Positions 1 to 6,678 of a stretch of DNA of 10,715 bases are shown here, piece after piece. The DNA comes from Paracoccaceae bacterium. GTDB lineage: Bacteria > Pseudomonadota > Alphaproteobacteria > Rhodobacterales > Rhodobacteraceae. A program made the position numbers and the translations under genes. Below the pieces are notes generated by a model, which was not told where the DNA came from, ran no database searches, and saw nothing but the letters and a program-made list of their open reading frames with translations. Each line of letters starts with the position of its first letter. Position 1 is the first letter of the stretch. The stretch spans positions 1-10,715 of the forward strand of contig WFQA01000203.1 of NCBI GenBank assembly GCA_015487255.1, in the 5' to 3' direction.

Positions 1-384
1 CTGCACTTCATTGTTGATGGCCATATCGCGCATCGCAAGACCCTGTCCATGGTCGCCGGGCCGGTGCTGTTTGAGGATACCGACCCGCTGCTCACCGCGG
101 TCTGGGCCGAAATGCTGCTGGGCCATTCACTGCCTGATCTCGAGGCCCGCATCGAACTGCCCGAGCACTACCTGCTACTCGACGCCGACACCCCCTGGGC
201 CGAAGACCCGCTGCGCTATTATGCCAAACAGGAGCTGCGCGAGCAGTTCTTTGCCAAGATCGAAGCCAAGCTCAAGGCCTTTGGCGCCAGCTACACCCAT
301 ATAAGCGGCAGCTTTGAAGCCCGCGAGGCGCAATCGATCGCCGTGGCGGAAGCCATGCTCAAAACCCCAAAAAGGACCGACTGA
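1..384 (+). CDS. NadR-like AAA ATPase / ribosylnicotinamide kinase-type protein, 3' fragment
   Basis: The reading frame is open from base 1 to the TGA at 382-384, giving 127 residues of a protein whose start lies outside the window. An internal ATG at 49 is unlikely to be the true start because coding-like sequence continues upstream of it. Visible motifs are [12 protein letters not shown] (fragment residues 24-35), [15 protein letters not shown] (58-72) and a C-terminal [11 protein letters not shown] (98-108). This order (DTD, then L-x-D-x-D-x-PW, then a basic helix, then I-S-G-S) is what I know from the C-terminal kinase domain of NadR and related stand-alone AAA_28 ATPases, which phosphorylate nicotinamide riboside. 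The Walker A loop would be upstream and cannot be seen. The stop codon overlaps the apt start by one base (TGATG), so the two are probably co-transcribed and translationally coupled. Family assignment is from motif memory; the exact substrate is inference. Confidence 0.65.
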   Translation: MHFIVDGHIAHRKTLSMVAGPVLFEDTDPLLTAVWAEMLLGHSLPDLEARIELPEHYLLLDADTPWAEDPLRYYAKQELREQFFAKIEAKLKAFGASYTHISGSFEAREAQSIAVAEAMLKTPKRTD

Positions 385-923
385 TGCCAAATAAAAAAAA
401 TGTTATTGATTACATCCGCACCATTCCCGATTTCCCGCATGAGGGAATCATGTTTCGCGATGTGACCACCTTGTTCAGCGACCCGCGCGGCTTTCGGATT
501 TGCATTGACCAGTTGCTCAGCCCCTATGCCGGCATGCGGATTGATAAGGTGGTGGGGCTGGAGGCGCGCGGGTTTATTCTGGGCGGCGCGGTAGCGCATC
601 AGCTCTCGGTCGGGTTTGTGCCAATCCGCAAAAAGGGAAAACTGCCGGGCAAAACCATTGAGCAGGCCTATAAGCTGGAATATGGCGATGCGGTGATGGA
701 GGTGCATGATGACGCGATCCTGCCCGGCGAAAAGGTTTTGGTGGTCGATGATCTGCTGGCCACCGGCGGCACCGCAGAGGCCGGGATAAAGCTGATCGAG
801 CGCATGGGCGGCGAGGTGGTTTCAGCGGCCTTTGTGATCGACCTGCCCGAACTTGGCGGGCGTGAACGGCTGGCGAATATGGGGATTGATACCCATTGGT
901 TATGCGAGTTTGGAGGAAAATAG
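384..923 (+). CDS. apt: Adenine phosphoribosyltransferase
   Basis: A cytosolic purine-salvage enzyme that converts adenine and PRPP to AMP and pyrophosphate. The 179-aa length is typical of the family. The PRPP-binding signature [14 protein letters not shown] is at residues 118-131, with the two acidic residues and the TGGT loop intact. [10 protein letters not shown] (58-67) and RKKGKLPG (82-89) match the adenine-binding and flexible-loop regions of bacterial Apt. The start at 384 is supported by AAGGA at 372-376, seven bases upstream, and by the one-base overlap with the preceding stop codon. No complete gene follows on this strand; the next gene is convergent and ends at 1317. Pairing with a kinase-like salvage gene fits a nucleotide-recycling role. 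I see no missing catalytic residue. Confidence 0.96.
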   Translation: MPNKKNVIDYIRTIPDFPHEGIMFRDVTTLFSDPRGFRICIDQLLSPYAGMRIDKVVGLEARGFILGGAVAHQLSVGFVPIRKKGKLPGKTIEQAYKLEYGDAVMEVHDDAILPGEKVLVVDDLLATGGTAEAGIKLIERMGGEVVSAAFVIDLPELGGRERLANMGIDTHWLCEFGGK

Positions 924-971
924 GTTTTTTGCTGATCCGGTAATCTTTTGGCAACCACTTAACCATAATCT

Positions 972-997
972 GCCCCCATCCCGATGAATTCGGGGGC
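972..997 (+). terminator. Possible apt-side terminator hairpin (no U-tract)
   Basis: GCCCCC at 972-977 is the exact complement of GGGGGC at 992-997, with a 14-base loop that contains an alternative CCGA/TCGG pairing. It lies 49 bases after the apt stop. There is no T-run behind it on the plus strand, so it is at best a 3' end stabiliser or weak terminator. Confidence 0.3.
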
Positions 998-1049
998 CAC
1001 TTGCAAACCTCAGACGGCCAAAGTCTGGATCATGCCTCTCCGCTCGAAT

Positions 1050-1088
1050 GGCGGGGGGGCATTTTGCTGCTTTGGCTCCATGCCCGCC
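1050..1088. repeat. Inverted repeat GGCGGG/CCCGCC
   Basis: GGCGGG (1050-1055) pairs with CCCGCC (1083-1088). Nearby GCAT (1059-1062) can pair with ATGC (1080-1083), although the two stems share base 1083. The left arm carries extra Gs in a run of seven. The loop is about 17-27 bases. No function can be read from it alone. Confidence 0.4.
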
Positions 1089-1122
1089 GAGCGCAGCGAG
1101 GCCATGGCCCAAACGTTGTTGA

Positions 1123-1141
1123 TTTTTTGCAAAGCAAAAAA
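1123..1141. repeat. Perfect 8-bp palindrome TTTTTTGC-AAA-GCAAAAAA
   Basis: TTTTTTGC (1123-1130) and GCAAAAAA (1134-1141) are exact complements around an AAA loop. The stem is mostly A-T with a two-base G-C cap, so it is not a classical terminator, but it gives T-runs in both orientations. It lies in the middle of the hairpin cluster. Confidence 0.5.
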
Positions 1142-1215
1142 ATTGACGACGGAGGGCACCACGGCCGGGTTTGCAAGGCAAGAGCAACAGTGCATCTTAA
1201 AACCGCCGGGCTTGC

Positions 1216-1252
1216 CTTTGCCTCTGCGGGGCTAAAGCCCCACTCGGCAAAG
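1216..1252. repeat. Two-tier hairpin CTTTGCC ... GGCAAAG
   Basis: The outer arms CTTTGCC (1216-1222) and GGCAAAG (1246-1252) are perfectly complementary. They enclose an inner perfect stem GGGGC (1228-1232)/GCCCC (1237-1241) with a TAAA loop. It abuts the next hairpin, sharing base 1252. It is probably part of the structured 3' end of the minus-strand transcript that stops at 1317. Confidence 0.5.
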
Positions 1253-1281
1253 ACACCTTTTCAGCAAAGCTGAACGGTGTC
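1252..1281 (-). terminator. Hairpin downstream of the FAD dehydrogenase; candidate terminator
   Basis: Outer arms GACACC (1252-1257)/GGTGTC (1276-1281) and inner arms TTCAGC (1260-1265)/GCTGAA (1269-1274) with an AAA loop form a 12-bp stem broken only by a small internal loop. On the minus strand it lies 36 bases past the stop codon and is followed by a short TTT. It is a plausible 3' end for the minus-strand transcript, but the T-tract is weak. Confidence 0.4.
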
Positions 1282-1295
1282 TGGCGACGCCGGTG

Positions 1296-1313
1296 GCCGA
1301 GCTTACGCTCGGC
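1296..1313 (-). terminator. Hairpin immediately after the FAD dehydrogenase stop codon
   Basis: GCCGAGC (1296-1302) and GCTCGGC (1307-1313) form a perfect G-C-rich 7-bp stem with a four-base loop, starting four bases beyond the minus-strand TGA at 1317-1319. No T-run follows, so it may protect the 3' end or act together with the 1252-1281 hairpin. Confidence 0.45.
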
Positions 1314-1316
1314 GGA

Positions 1317-2717
1317 TCAGGCCTTTAACACAACGCCAGGGTTCATGATTCCGTTTGGGTCAAACGCCGCTTTGATCCGGCGCATGGCATTGAGCTTACC
1401 CGCATTACCATAGAGCTGCAACTCATCCACCTTCAGGCGGCCTATCCCGTGCTCAGCACTAAAGCTGCCGTCAAAATCCGCTACAATATCAAAGATCAAC
1501 CGCGCGATTCCTGCCCGCTCATCCGCATAACCCTGCCGCGATTCCCCCTTGGGCGGAAAGATATTATAGTGCAGGTTGCCATCTCCCATATGGCCAAAAC
1601 AATTCACCCTAAAATGCGCTGGCACCGCCGAGCGTGCGCGGGTAATAAAGGCCGGCACCTCGCTTACCGGCACCGAAATATCATGTGAGGAAATCGAACC
1701 AATACGCTTGTTGGCCGCCGGTATCGTCTCCCTGATCTGCCAGAAATAACACCGCTGCGCCTCGTTTTGCGCCAGCACAGCATCACTGACAAGCCCGTCA
1801 TCCATGGCCCCCGCCAAGGCGTGCTGCAAGACCTCTCCCAGCCCTTCTGCGCCACCGATTTCCAGCAAAACACTCCACGCCGAAGGGGTTTCCAGCGGTG
1901 TCGCCAATCCAAACCCACCCTCATCCAAAAAATCAAACCCGGTCTGGTGGATCAGCTCAAACCCGGAAATAGCATCGCCGAACTCAGCTTGCAGCCGGTG
2001 CAGCAGCCTTAGCGCCGCCTCCGGCCCCGACACCGCCAAAAACGCCGTGTGCAGCGCTGCCGGCTTTGGAAACAACCGCAACACTGCCGCGGTGATCACC
2101 CCAAGCGAGCCTTCAGAGCCAATCATCAGCTGCCCGATATCATAACCGGTATTATCTTTGCGCAACCGCTTCAACCCGCCGATCACCGTGCCATCGGCCA
2201 GCACCGCCTCCAGCCCGAGGCACAATGCGCTTGCATTGCCATAGCGCAGCACATTCACACCACCCGCATTGGTTGCCAGGTTCCCCCCGATCCGGCATGA
2301 GCCTTCCGAAGCCAGCGTGAGCGGAAACAGCCGGTCCACCCCCTCCGCCGCTGTATGAATATCGGCCAATACCACCCCCGCCTCTACGGTCATGGTGTTG
2401 TTTTTTTGGGAAATATTGTTAATCGCTGTCATCCGCTCCAGCGAAAGCAGCACCGGCAGCGGGCCATCTGCCATCACCTGCCCGCCAACCAGCCCGGTGC
2501 CGCCGCCCAGTGGCACAACCGGCACCAACGCTGTGTTGCACATGGCCAGAATGGTCGAGACCTCCTGCGTGCTCGCCGGGCACAGAACCGCCGCGCCCCG
2601 CCCCTTGAACAAGCCGCGTGGCTCCTCAATGTCGGCCTCACGGCAGGGGCGCGCCACGGCCCCGCCAAGCCGGGCCTCCAATTGCGCAATGAAGGCGGCA
2701 TCCGCGCTATTCAGCAT
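1317..2717 (-). CDS. GlcD-type FAD-binding dehydrogenase (D-2-hydroxyacid / D-lactate dehydrogenase-like)
   Basis: A 466-residue flavoprotein of the VAO/PCMH fold expected to oxidise a D-2-hydroxyacid such as D-lactate, glycolate or D-2-hydroxyglutarate. The FAD-binding domain shows PLGGGTGLVGG (residues 69-79), GGNLATNAGG (144-153) and GSEGSLGVIT (200-209). The C-terminal domain has the metal-site motif GHMGDGNLHYN (375-385; H376, H383) and SAEHGIGRLK (420-429; E422, H423), plus R329 in QIRETIP. The frame is open further upstream, to an ATG at 2813, but I chose the ATG at 2717. It gives the usual family length and overlaps the GNAT gene by only 11 bases, and GCAGGCGG precedes it. The position before HDISVP, which is usually lysine in D-2-hydroxyglutarate dehydrogenases, is serine here (S344), so the exact substrate stays open. 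It is the last gene of the minus-strand run. Confidence 0.88.
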   Translation of the reverse strand: MLNSADAAFIAQLEARLGGAVARPCREADIEEPRGLFKGRGAAVLCPASTQEVSTILAMCNTALVPVVPLGGGTGLVGGQVMADGPLPVLLSLERMTAINNISQKNNTMTVEAGVVLADIHTAAEGVDRLFPLTLASEGSCRIGGNLATNAGGVNVLRYGNASALCLGLEAVLADGTVIGGLKRLRKDNTGYDIGQLMIGSEGSLGVITAAVLRLFPKPAALHTAFLAVSGPEAALRLLHRLQAEFGDAISGFELIHQTGFDFLDEGGFGLATPLETPSAWSVLLEIGGAEGLGEVLQHALAGAMDDGLVSDAVLAQNEAQRCYFWQIRETIPAANKRIGSISSHDISVPVSEVPAFITRARSAVPAHFRVNCFGHMGDGNLHYNIFPPKGESRQGYADERAGIARLIFDIVADFDGSFSAEHGIGRLKVDELQLYGNAGKLNAMRRIKAAFDPNGIMNPGVVLKA

Positions 2718-3291
2718 CCGCCTGCCCCCGCCGGTCTCGCCGCAGACGGGCATAAAGCACATGGGTGCGCCAGCGGCCGGCGATTTGCAGATAGCTCTGC
2801 GCCACCCCTTCATATTTGAAGCCGGATTTCTCCAGCACCCCGCGCGAGGCGAGGTTTTCGGGCAGGCAGGCGGCCTCGATACGGCTCAGGTCAAGCTCGT
2901 GAAAAGAAAAATCCGTGACCAGCTTCAGCGCCTCGCGCATATAGCCCTGCCGGGCGTAATCCGGGCCGATCCAGTAACCCAATGTGCCCGTCTTTGCCGG
3001 GCCAAAACGCACATTATCCAGTGTCAGGGCACCAAGCAGCCGCCCGTCTTCCCGCCGGATGATCATAAACGGAAAGGCGGTTTTCGCCCTGGCCGTTCGC
3101 TGCGCCCAGCCCACACGGCTGTAAAACGAGTTCCGCTCCTCATAATCCCGCCCCCGGAGCGGTTCCCATTTTTGCAAAAACTCAACCCCGGCGCGGCGCG
3201 TAGTAACCCACGGGGTGTAGTCAGAGCGCCTGGGCAGGCGCAGTTCCAGCCGCTCGCTGGTCAGCACCAGGGGTTTGCGCCCAAAACCCAT
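2707..3291 (-). CDS. GNAT N-acetyltransferase (RimJ/RimL-like)
   Basis: A 194-aa single-domain acetyltransferase that would transfer an acetyl group from acetyl-CoA to an amino group. It starts with the typical RimJ/RimL opening LTSERLELRLPRRSDY (residues 10-25). It continues with the LLGALTLDNV beta-strand (85-94), GTLGYWIGPDYARQGYM (102-118), which includes the acetyl-CoA pyrophosphate loop (R114-Q115-G116-Y117-M118), and ENLASRGVLEKSGF (145-158), the conserved N-x-x-S-x-x-x-L-E-K-x-G-F signature. RimJ acts on ribosomal protein S5, but many relatives act on other proteins or small molecules, so no symbol is given. The start at 3291 is one base past the peptidase stop, and the end overlaps the dehydrogenase start by 11 bases, so it sits inside a tightly coupled operon. 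Confidence 0.88.
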   Translation of the reverse strand: MGFGRKPLVLTSERLELRLPRRSDYTPWVTTRRAGVEFLQKWEPLRGRDYEERNSFYSRVGWAQRTARAKTAFPFMIIRREDGRLLGALTLDNVRFGPAKTGTLGYWIGPDYARQGYMREALKLVTDFSFHELDLSRIEAACLPENLASRGVLEKSGFKYEGVAQSYLQIAGRWRTHVLYARLRRDRRGQADAE

Positions 3292-3292
3292 A

Positions 3293-4555
3293 TCAGCCCC
3301 GCAACCCGGCGTGCAGATCCTCCAGCGCCGGGGCTTTGTCCACCGGGCCGTAAAGCGCCATCGCTATCTCGGGGCTGTCACAAAGCGAGGCGGCATAATC
3401 GCGCAACCCGGCCACATTCACCGCTTCAATGCGCGCCACGGCGTCCCCCAATGGTGGCACTTTTCCCCAGATGCTGATCGCCCGGGCCATGCGCTCGGCC
3501 CGCGCCGAGGGGCTTTCCAGCCCCATCAGCAGCCCGGCCTTCATTTGCACCTGTGCCCGGGCCAGCTCGGCAGCAGAAATATCGGTGGCGGCGCGTTTCA
3601 TCTCGGCAATGGTCACCTGCGCCAGTTCGTTTATGCTTTCCCCCGAAGTGCCCGCGTAAATGCTCAGCATGCCCGATTCCAGCCCCGGCGCGATCGAAGC
3701 AAAAATACTATAGCAAAGCCCGCGCTTTTCGCGCGCCTCCTGAAACAGGCGCGAGGTCATGCCGCCGCCCAATAGCATCGAATATATCTGCGCCGTATAG
3801 ACTTTTTCATCGCGAAAATATGGCGCGGCAAAGCCAAGGGTGAAATGCGCCTGCTCCAGTGGCTTTTCCATCCGCTTCTCACCGCCGATGAAACGCGCCG
3901 CACTGGCGGCGGGGGCTGCATTTTTGGGCATATGGCCAAACAACGCCTCGGCTTGCGTGACCAGGGCAGCGTGATCAACCATGCCCGCTGCCGAGATGAT
4001 CAGGTTTTCCGCCCCGTAATGGGTGGCAACAAAATCCGAAAGGTCCTTCCGGCTGAAGCGCTGCACATTTTCCGCCGGGCCAAGGATCGGCCGGCCCATC
4101 GGTTGGTCGGGGTAGGAAACCCCTTGCAGCCAGTCAAAAACCACATCATCCGGGGTATCGAGGCTTTGGCCGATTTCCGACAGGATCACCCCGCGTTCAA
4201 CCTCGATTTCGCGCGGATCAAAGGTGGAATTGAGCAGGATATCCGCCAGAACATCCAGCGCCAAGGGCACATCGGCACCCAGCACGCGGGTGTAATAGGC
4301 GGTCATTTCCCGGCTGGTATAGGCGTTGATAAAGCCGCCGACATCCTCGACCACCTCGGCGATTTCCAGCGCGCTGCGGCTCTTGGTGCCTTTAAAGGCC
4401 ATGTGCTCGAGAAAATGCGCAATGCCGTTTTGCGCGGCATTTTCATTGCGCGCCCCGGCTTTTACCCAAACCCCGATAGTGGCGCTTTCCAGCCCCGGCA
4501 TATGCTCGCAAACCACGGTCAGCCCGTTGGCGAGGGTGTGGGTCTCAACGCTCAT
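3293..4555 (-). CDS. M16-family zinc metallopeptidase (processing-peptidase / pitrilysin type)
   Basis: A 420-aa protein of the M16B family related to mitochondrial processing peptidase beta. The inverted zinc motif H-x-x-E-H is present as HFLEH at residues 47-51, with the third ligand E127 in ERGVILSEI exactly 76 residues after H51. The second half carries LLGGGMTSRLFQEAREKRGL (261-280), matching the family's Arg/Tyr substrate-binding region (R269, Y282). No signal peptide is visible, so it is probably cytoplasmic, degrading peptides or trimming an unknown substrate. The ATG overlaps the thrC stop as ATGA (4552-4555), with GGAG 11 bases upstream inside thrC. A next-door peptidase beside thrC is, as I recall, a common arrangement in this bacterial group. 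All catalytic residues are intact. Confidence 0.93.
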   Translation of the reverse strand: MSVETHTLANGLTVVCEHMPGLESATIGVWVKAGARNENAAQNGIAHFLEHMAFKGTKSRSALEIAEVVEDVGGFINAYTSREMTAYYTRVLGADVPLALDVLADILLNSTFDPREIEVERGVILSEIGQSLDTPDDVVFDWLQGVSYPDQPMGRPILGPAENVQRFSRKDLSDFVATHYGAENLIISAAGMVDHAALVTQAEALFGHMPKNAAPAASAARFIGGEKRMEKPLEQAHFTLGFAAPYFRDEKVYTAQIYSMLLGGGMTSRLFQEAREKRGLCYSIFASIAPGLESGMLSIYAGTSGESINELAQVTIAEMKRAATDISAAELARAQVQMKAGLLMGLESPSARAERMARAISIWGKVPPLGDAVARIEAVNVAGLRDYAASLCDSPEIAMALYGPVDKAPALEDLHAGLRG

Positions 4556-5937
4556 CGGCCGGTTTTCTCCAATATCAGCGCCTTGAGCGCAGCCAGATCA
4601 TTGGCGCAGTTGGTCAGGCGCTCGGGGCGCGTAAACATATCGGCCATATGCGGGGGCAGCTCGGGGTGGAGGCCACAGGCGGCTTGCACCGCATCGGGGA
4701 ATTTGGCGGCATGGGCGGTGGCCAGCACCACCATCGGGGCCGCGCCCTTTTGCTCTTGCGCAACTTTCACCGCCACGGCGGAGTGCGGGCAGAGCACCTC
4801 GCCGGTGCGCGCATAGGTTTCCCTGATCGTTGTGCTGGTTTCCGCTTCCGAGCAACTGCCGCTGTCAAACTCCGCTCGAAGCCGCCCGAGCGCCCCTTGC
4901 GAGAGCGCAAAACCGCCCGCCCCCAACTCACCCATAAGCTGGCGCACCGCCTCGCCCTCACGGTCATAAAGGTCAAATAACAGCCGCTCAAAATTGGAGC
5001 TGACCTGAATATCCATCGACGGGCTGAGGCTTGGCATCACCCCTTGCTTGCGGTGCTCGCCGCTTTGCAAAGTGCGGTGCAGAATATCGTTTTGGTTGGT
5101 GGCAATCACCAGCCGCTCGATCGGCAGGCCCATGCGTTTGGCGACATAGCCCGCGAAAATATCGCCAAAATTGCCGGTCGGCACGGTGAAGGAGATTTTC
5201 CGGTGTGGCGCGCCAAGGCTGACCGCAGTGGTGAAAAAGTAAACCACCTGCGCCATCACCCGCGCCCAGTTGATCGAGTTCACGCCCGCCAGCTTCACTT
5301 CGCTTCGAAAACCGGTATCGTTGAACATATCCTTCAAGCGTGCCTGACAATCGTCAAAATCGCCATCCACCGCCACCGCGTGCACATTATGCTCAACCGG
5401 TGTGGTCATCTGCCGCCGCTGCACCTCGGAAACCCGGCCATCGGGGTAGAGGATCACCACATCCACCGCATCCAGCCCCTTGAAAGCCTCGATCGCCGCC
5501 GAGCCGGTATCACCCGATGTGGCCCCGACAATCGTCACCCGCTCGCCGCGCCGCTTGAGCACCGCCTCGAACATCTGGCCGATAAGCTGCATTGCCACAT
5601 CCTTGAAGGCCAGCGTTGGCCCGTGATGCAGCTCGGCGATAAACGCATTTGGCGCAATCTGCACCAGAGGCACGCGCGCGGGGTGACGAAAGCCTGCATA
5701 GGCGCGGGCCAGAATGCCGCGCAACTCGTCATCGGTGAAGGTATCACCGATAAAGGGTTTGATGATGCGAAAGGCGGCATCCTCATAAGAAAGCCTCGCC
5801 AGCGCTGTGATCTCCTCCGCGCTGATCTGCGGCCAGCTTTCTGGCACATAAAGCCCGCCATCGCTGGCCAGCCCGCTGAGCATGGCATCTTCAAAGGAAA
5901 GGGCCGGGGCCTGCCCGCGGGTCGAGATATATTTCAT
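4552..5937 (-). CDS. thrC: Threonine synthase
   Basis: A PLP enzyme converting O-phospho-L-homoserine to L-threonine, the last step of threonine synthesis, in the cytoplasm. The 461-aa length fits the longer class of threonine synthases. The N-terminus MKYISTRG and SGLASDGGLYVP (21-32) are characteristic. GPTLAFKDVAMQ (106-117) contains the Schiff-base lysine K112. GATSGDTGSAA (138-148) and TVPTGNFGD (251-259) are the cofactor and phosphate binding loops. The start at 5937 lies nine bases past the SURF1 stop, with AAGG about eight bases upstream that overlaps that stop codon, so it is probably translated from the SURF1 transcript. I see no other homoserine-pathway gene, and no attenuator or leader peptide fits in the nine-base gap. 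Confidence 0.97.
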   Translation of the reverse strand: MKYISTRGQAPALSFEDAMLSGLASDGGLYVPESWPQISAEEITALARLSYEDAAFRIIKPFIGDTFTDDELRGILARAYAGFRHPARVPLVQIAPNAFIAELHHGPTLAFKDVAMQLIGQMFEAVLKRRGERVTIVGATSGDTGSAAIEAFKGLDAVDVVILYPDGRVSEVQRRQMTTPVEHNVHAVAVDGDFDDCQARLKDMFNDTGFRSEVKLAGVNSINWARVMAQVVYFFTTAVSLGAPHRKISFTVPTGNFGDIFAGYVAKRMGLPIERLVIATNQNDILHRTLQSGEHRKQGVMPSLSPSMDIQVSSNFERLLFDLYDREGEAVRQLMGELGAGGFALSQGALGRLRAEFDSGSCSEAETSTTIRETYARTGEVLCPHSAVAVKVAQEQKGAAPMVVLATAHAAKFPDAVQAACGLHPELPPHMADMFTRPERLTNCANDLAALKALILEKTGR

Positions 5938-5946
5938 AATGCTGCC

Positions 5947-6615
5947 TTAAACGGTTTTGCGCCTGATCCTTACCAGCAGATACAGGGTCATGCCAACCCA
6001 GGCAAGCGCCATCAGATACCAGGTGACCGCATAGCCCAGATGGCTGTTGGGCAGGTTGTTACCCACCGGTTGCGGCAGCGGCGCACCGGCAAGGGTGGTC
6101 TGGCTTAGCACAAATAATATCGGCTCGGTGCCCAGCGCCTCGGCCATGGCGTTTTCATCGCGGGTGAACCAGATGTTGCGCTCAAGGTTTGGCTCCGGCA
6201 CTTCATATTCGTCCTGCATCCAGTAAAGATTGCCGTAGATCACACCGTTTTCAAGCGGGCGCGTCCGGTCTTTATCGGCTTCCGGAACCATGCCCCGATC
6301 CACCATGATGCGCCGGCCATCCGCCAGCACAAAGGGCGAAATTATCCGATACCCCGCCCCGATATCCGCGCTGCTGTCCAATGCATGGATCTCGGCTGAC
6401 CCCATCACCCCTTCGGCCCAGACCGAAAGGTAAACATCGCGCGCGGCATCGGGCGCGGCGGGCATGGGCACTGGCGGGGCGGCAAGGCGCGCATCTATCT
6501 CGGCTATAATCGCCTCTTTCCAGACCATCCGGTCTATCTGCCAATTGCCCAGCAGCACCAGAATCGTGGCGCCGGCAATGCCGAATATCGCCGGGGCGAT
6601 CATGCGTATATTCAT
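5947..6615 (-). CDS. SURF1-family cytochrome oxidase assembly protein
   Basis: An inner-membrane assembly factor that assists heme a insertion into subunit I of aa3 oxidase. It has the family's two-helix topology: a first membrane segment at residues 8-24 and a second at about 194-216, flanking a periplasmic domain. Family landmarks are GYRIISPF (88-95), VDRGMVPEADKDRTRP (105-120) and HLGYAVTWYLMALAW (192-206), the SURF1 C-terminal signature. The 222-aa length is usual for bacteria. The start at 6615 is supported by GGAGT seven to eight bases upstream, which lies just after the T-tract of the terminator at 6632-6659. It heads a run of five closely packed genes that continues through thrC. Loss of SURF1 normally lowers but does not abolish oxidase activity. 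I am confident of the family. Confidence 0.93.
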   Translation of the reverse strand: MNIRMIAPAIFGIAGATILVLLGNWQIDRMVWKEAIIAEIDARLAAPPVPMPAAPDAARDVYLSVWAEGVMGSAEIHALDSSADIGAGYRIISPFVLADGRRIMVDRGMVPEADKDRTRPLENGVIYGNLYWMQDEYEVPEPNLERNIWFTRDENAMAEALGTEPILFVLSQTTLAGAPLPQPVGNNLPNSHLGYAVTWYLMALAWVGMTLYLLVRIRRKTV

Positions 6616-6631
6616 TTCTTACTCCAAAGAA
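6616..6631 (-). promoter_or_regulatory. SURF1 ribosome-binding site next to the terminator T-tract
   Basis: On the minus strand the bases after the T-run read CTTTGGAGTAAGAA and then ATG. GGAG is correctly spaced for the SURF1 start at 6615. There is no room for a separate promoter between terminator and gene, so SURF1 must be expressed either by read-through or from a promoter inside coxC. Confidence 0.6.
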
Positions 6632-6659
6632 AAAACGCGGGCCCTGAAGCCCGCGTTTT
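6632..6659 (-). terminator. Intrinsic terminator between coxC and SURF1
   Basis: CGCGGGC (6636-6642) and GCCCGCG (6649-6655) make a perfect stem with a CCTGAA loop, extended by AAAA/TTTT to 11 pairs. Read on the minus strand it ends in a run of six T, then CTTT, which is a textbook Rho-independent terminator 20 bases past the coxC stop. T-runs of four also follow on the plus strand. It should end or attenuate the cox operon before SURF1. Confidence 0.88.
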
Positions 6660-6678
6660 CCAGAAACCGTGGGCGTGA

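Larger units (their letters stand above)
924..1316. other. Gene-free convergent gap rich in inverted repeats
   Basis: This 393-base stretch lies between two converging stop codons. The short reading frames in it on both strands have no recognisable motif or ribosome-binding site and cover the hairpins themselves, so I do not call them genes. At least seven inverted repeats can be read directly: 972-977/992-997, 1011-1015/1023-1027, 1050-1055/1083-1088, 1123-1130/1134-1141, 1216-1222/1246-1252 with an inner 1228-1232/1237-1241, 1252-1265/1269-1281, and 1296-1302/1307-1313. The density is well above what a plain convergent terminator needs. It may be a mosaic of intergenic repeats, a structured 3' UTR, or a small mobile-element remnant. 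Confidence 0.7.

Noticed and set aside
984..1273. Short frames on both strands in the convergent gap (for example 1010-1195 minus, 984-1235 plus)
   Set aside because: They are built from the inverted-repeat sequence, lack ribosome-binding sites, and have no recognisable domain.
2718..2813. Upstream in-frame ATG at 2813 as the dehydrogenase start
   Set aside because: It would add 32 basic residues not found in the family and extend the overlap with the GNAT gene from 11 to 107 bases.
2392..3477. Long plus-strand open frame of 361 codons opposite the dehydrogenase, GNAT and peptidase genes
   Set aside because: It spans three well-supported genes on the other strand, is rich in Pro/Arg/Ala as expected of a G-C-rich antisense frame, and shows no domain motif.
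3845..4816. Plus-strand open frame of 323 codons opposite the M16 peptidase and thrC
   Set aside because: It lies antisense across two intact genes and their overlap; no domain or credible ribosome-binding site.
5044..6108. Plus-strand open frame of 354 codons opposite thrC and the SURF1 end
   Set aside because: It is antisense to thrC, whose catalytic motifs are all intact, and has no motif of its own.
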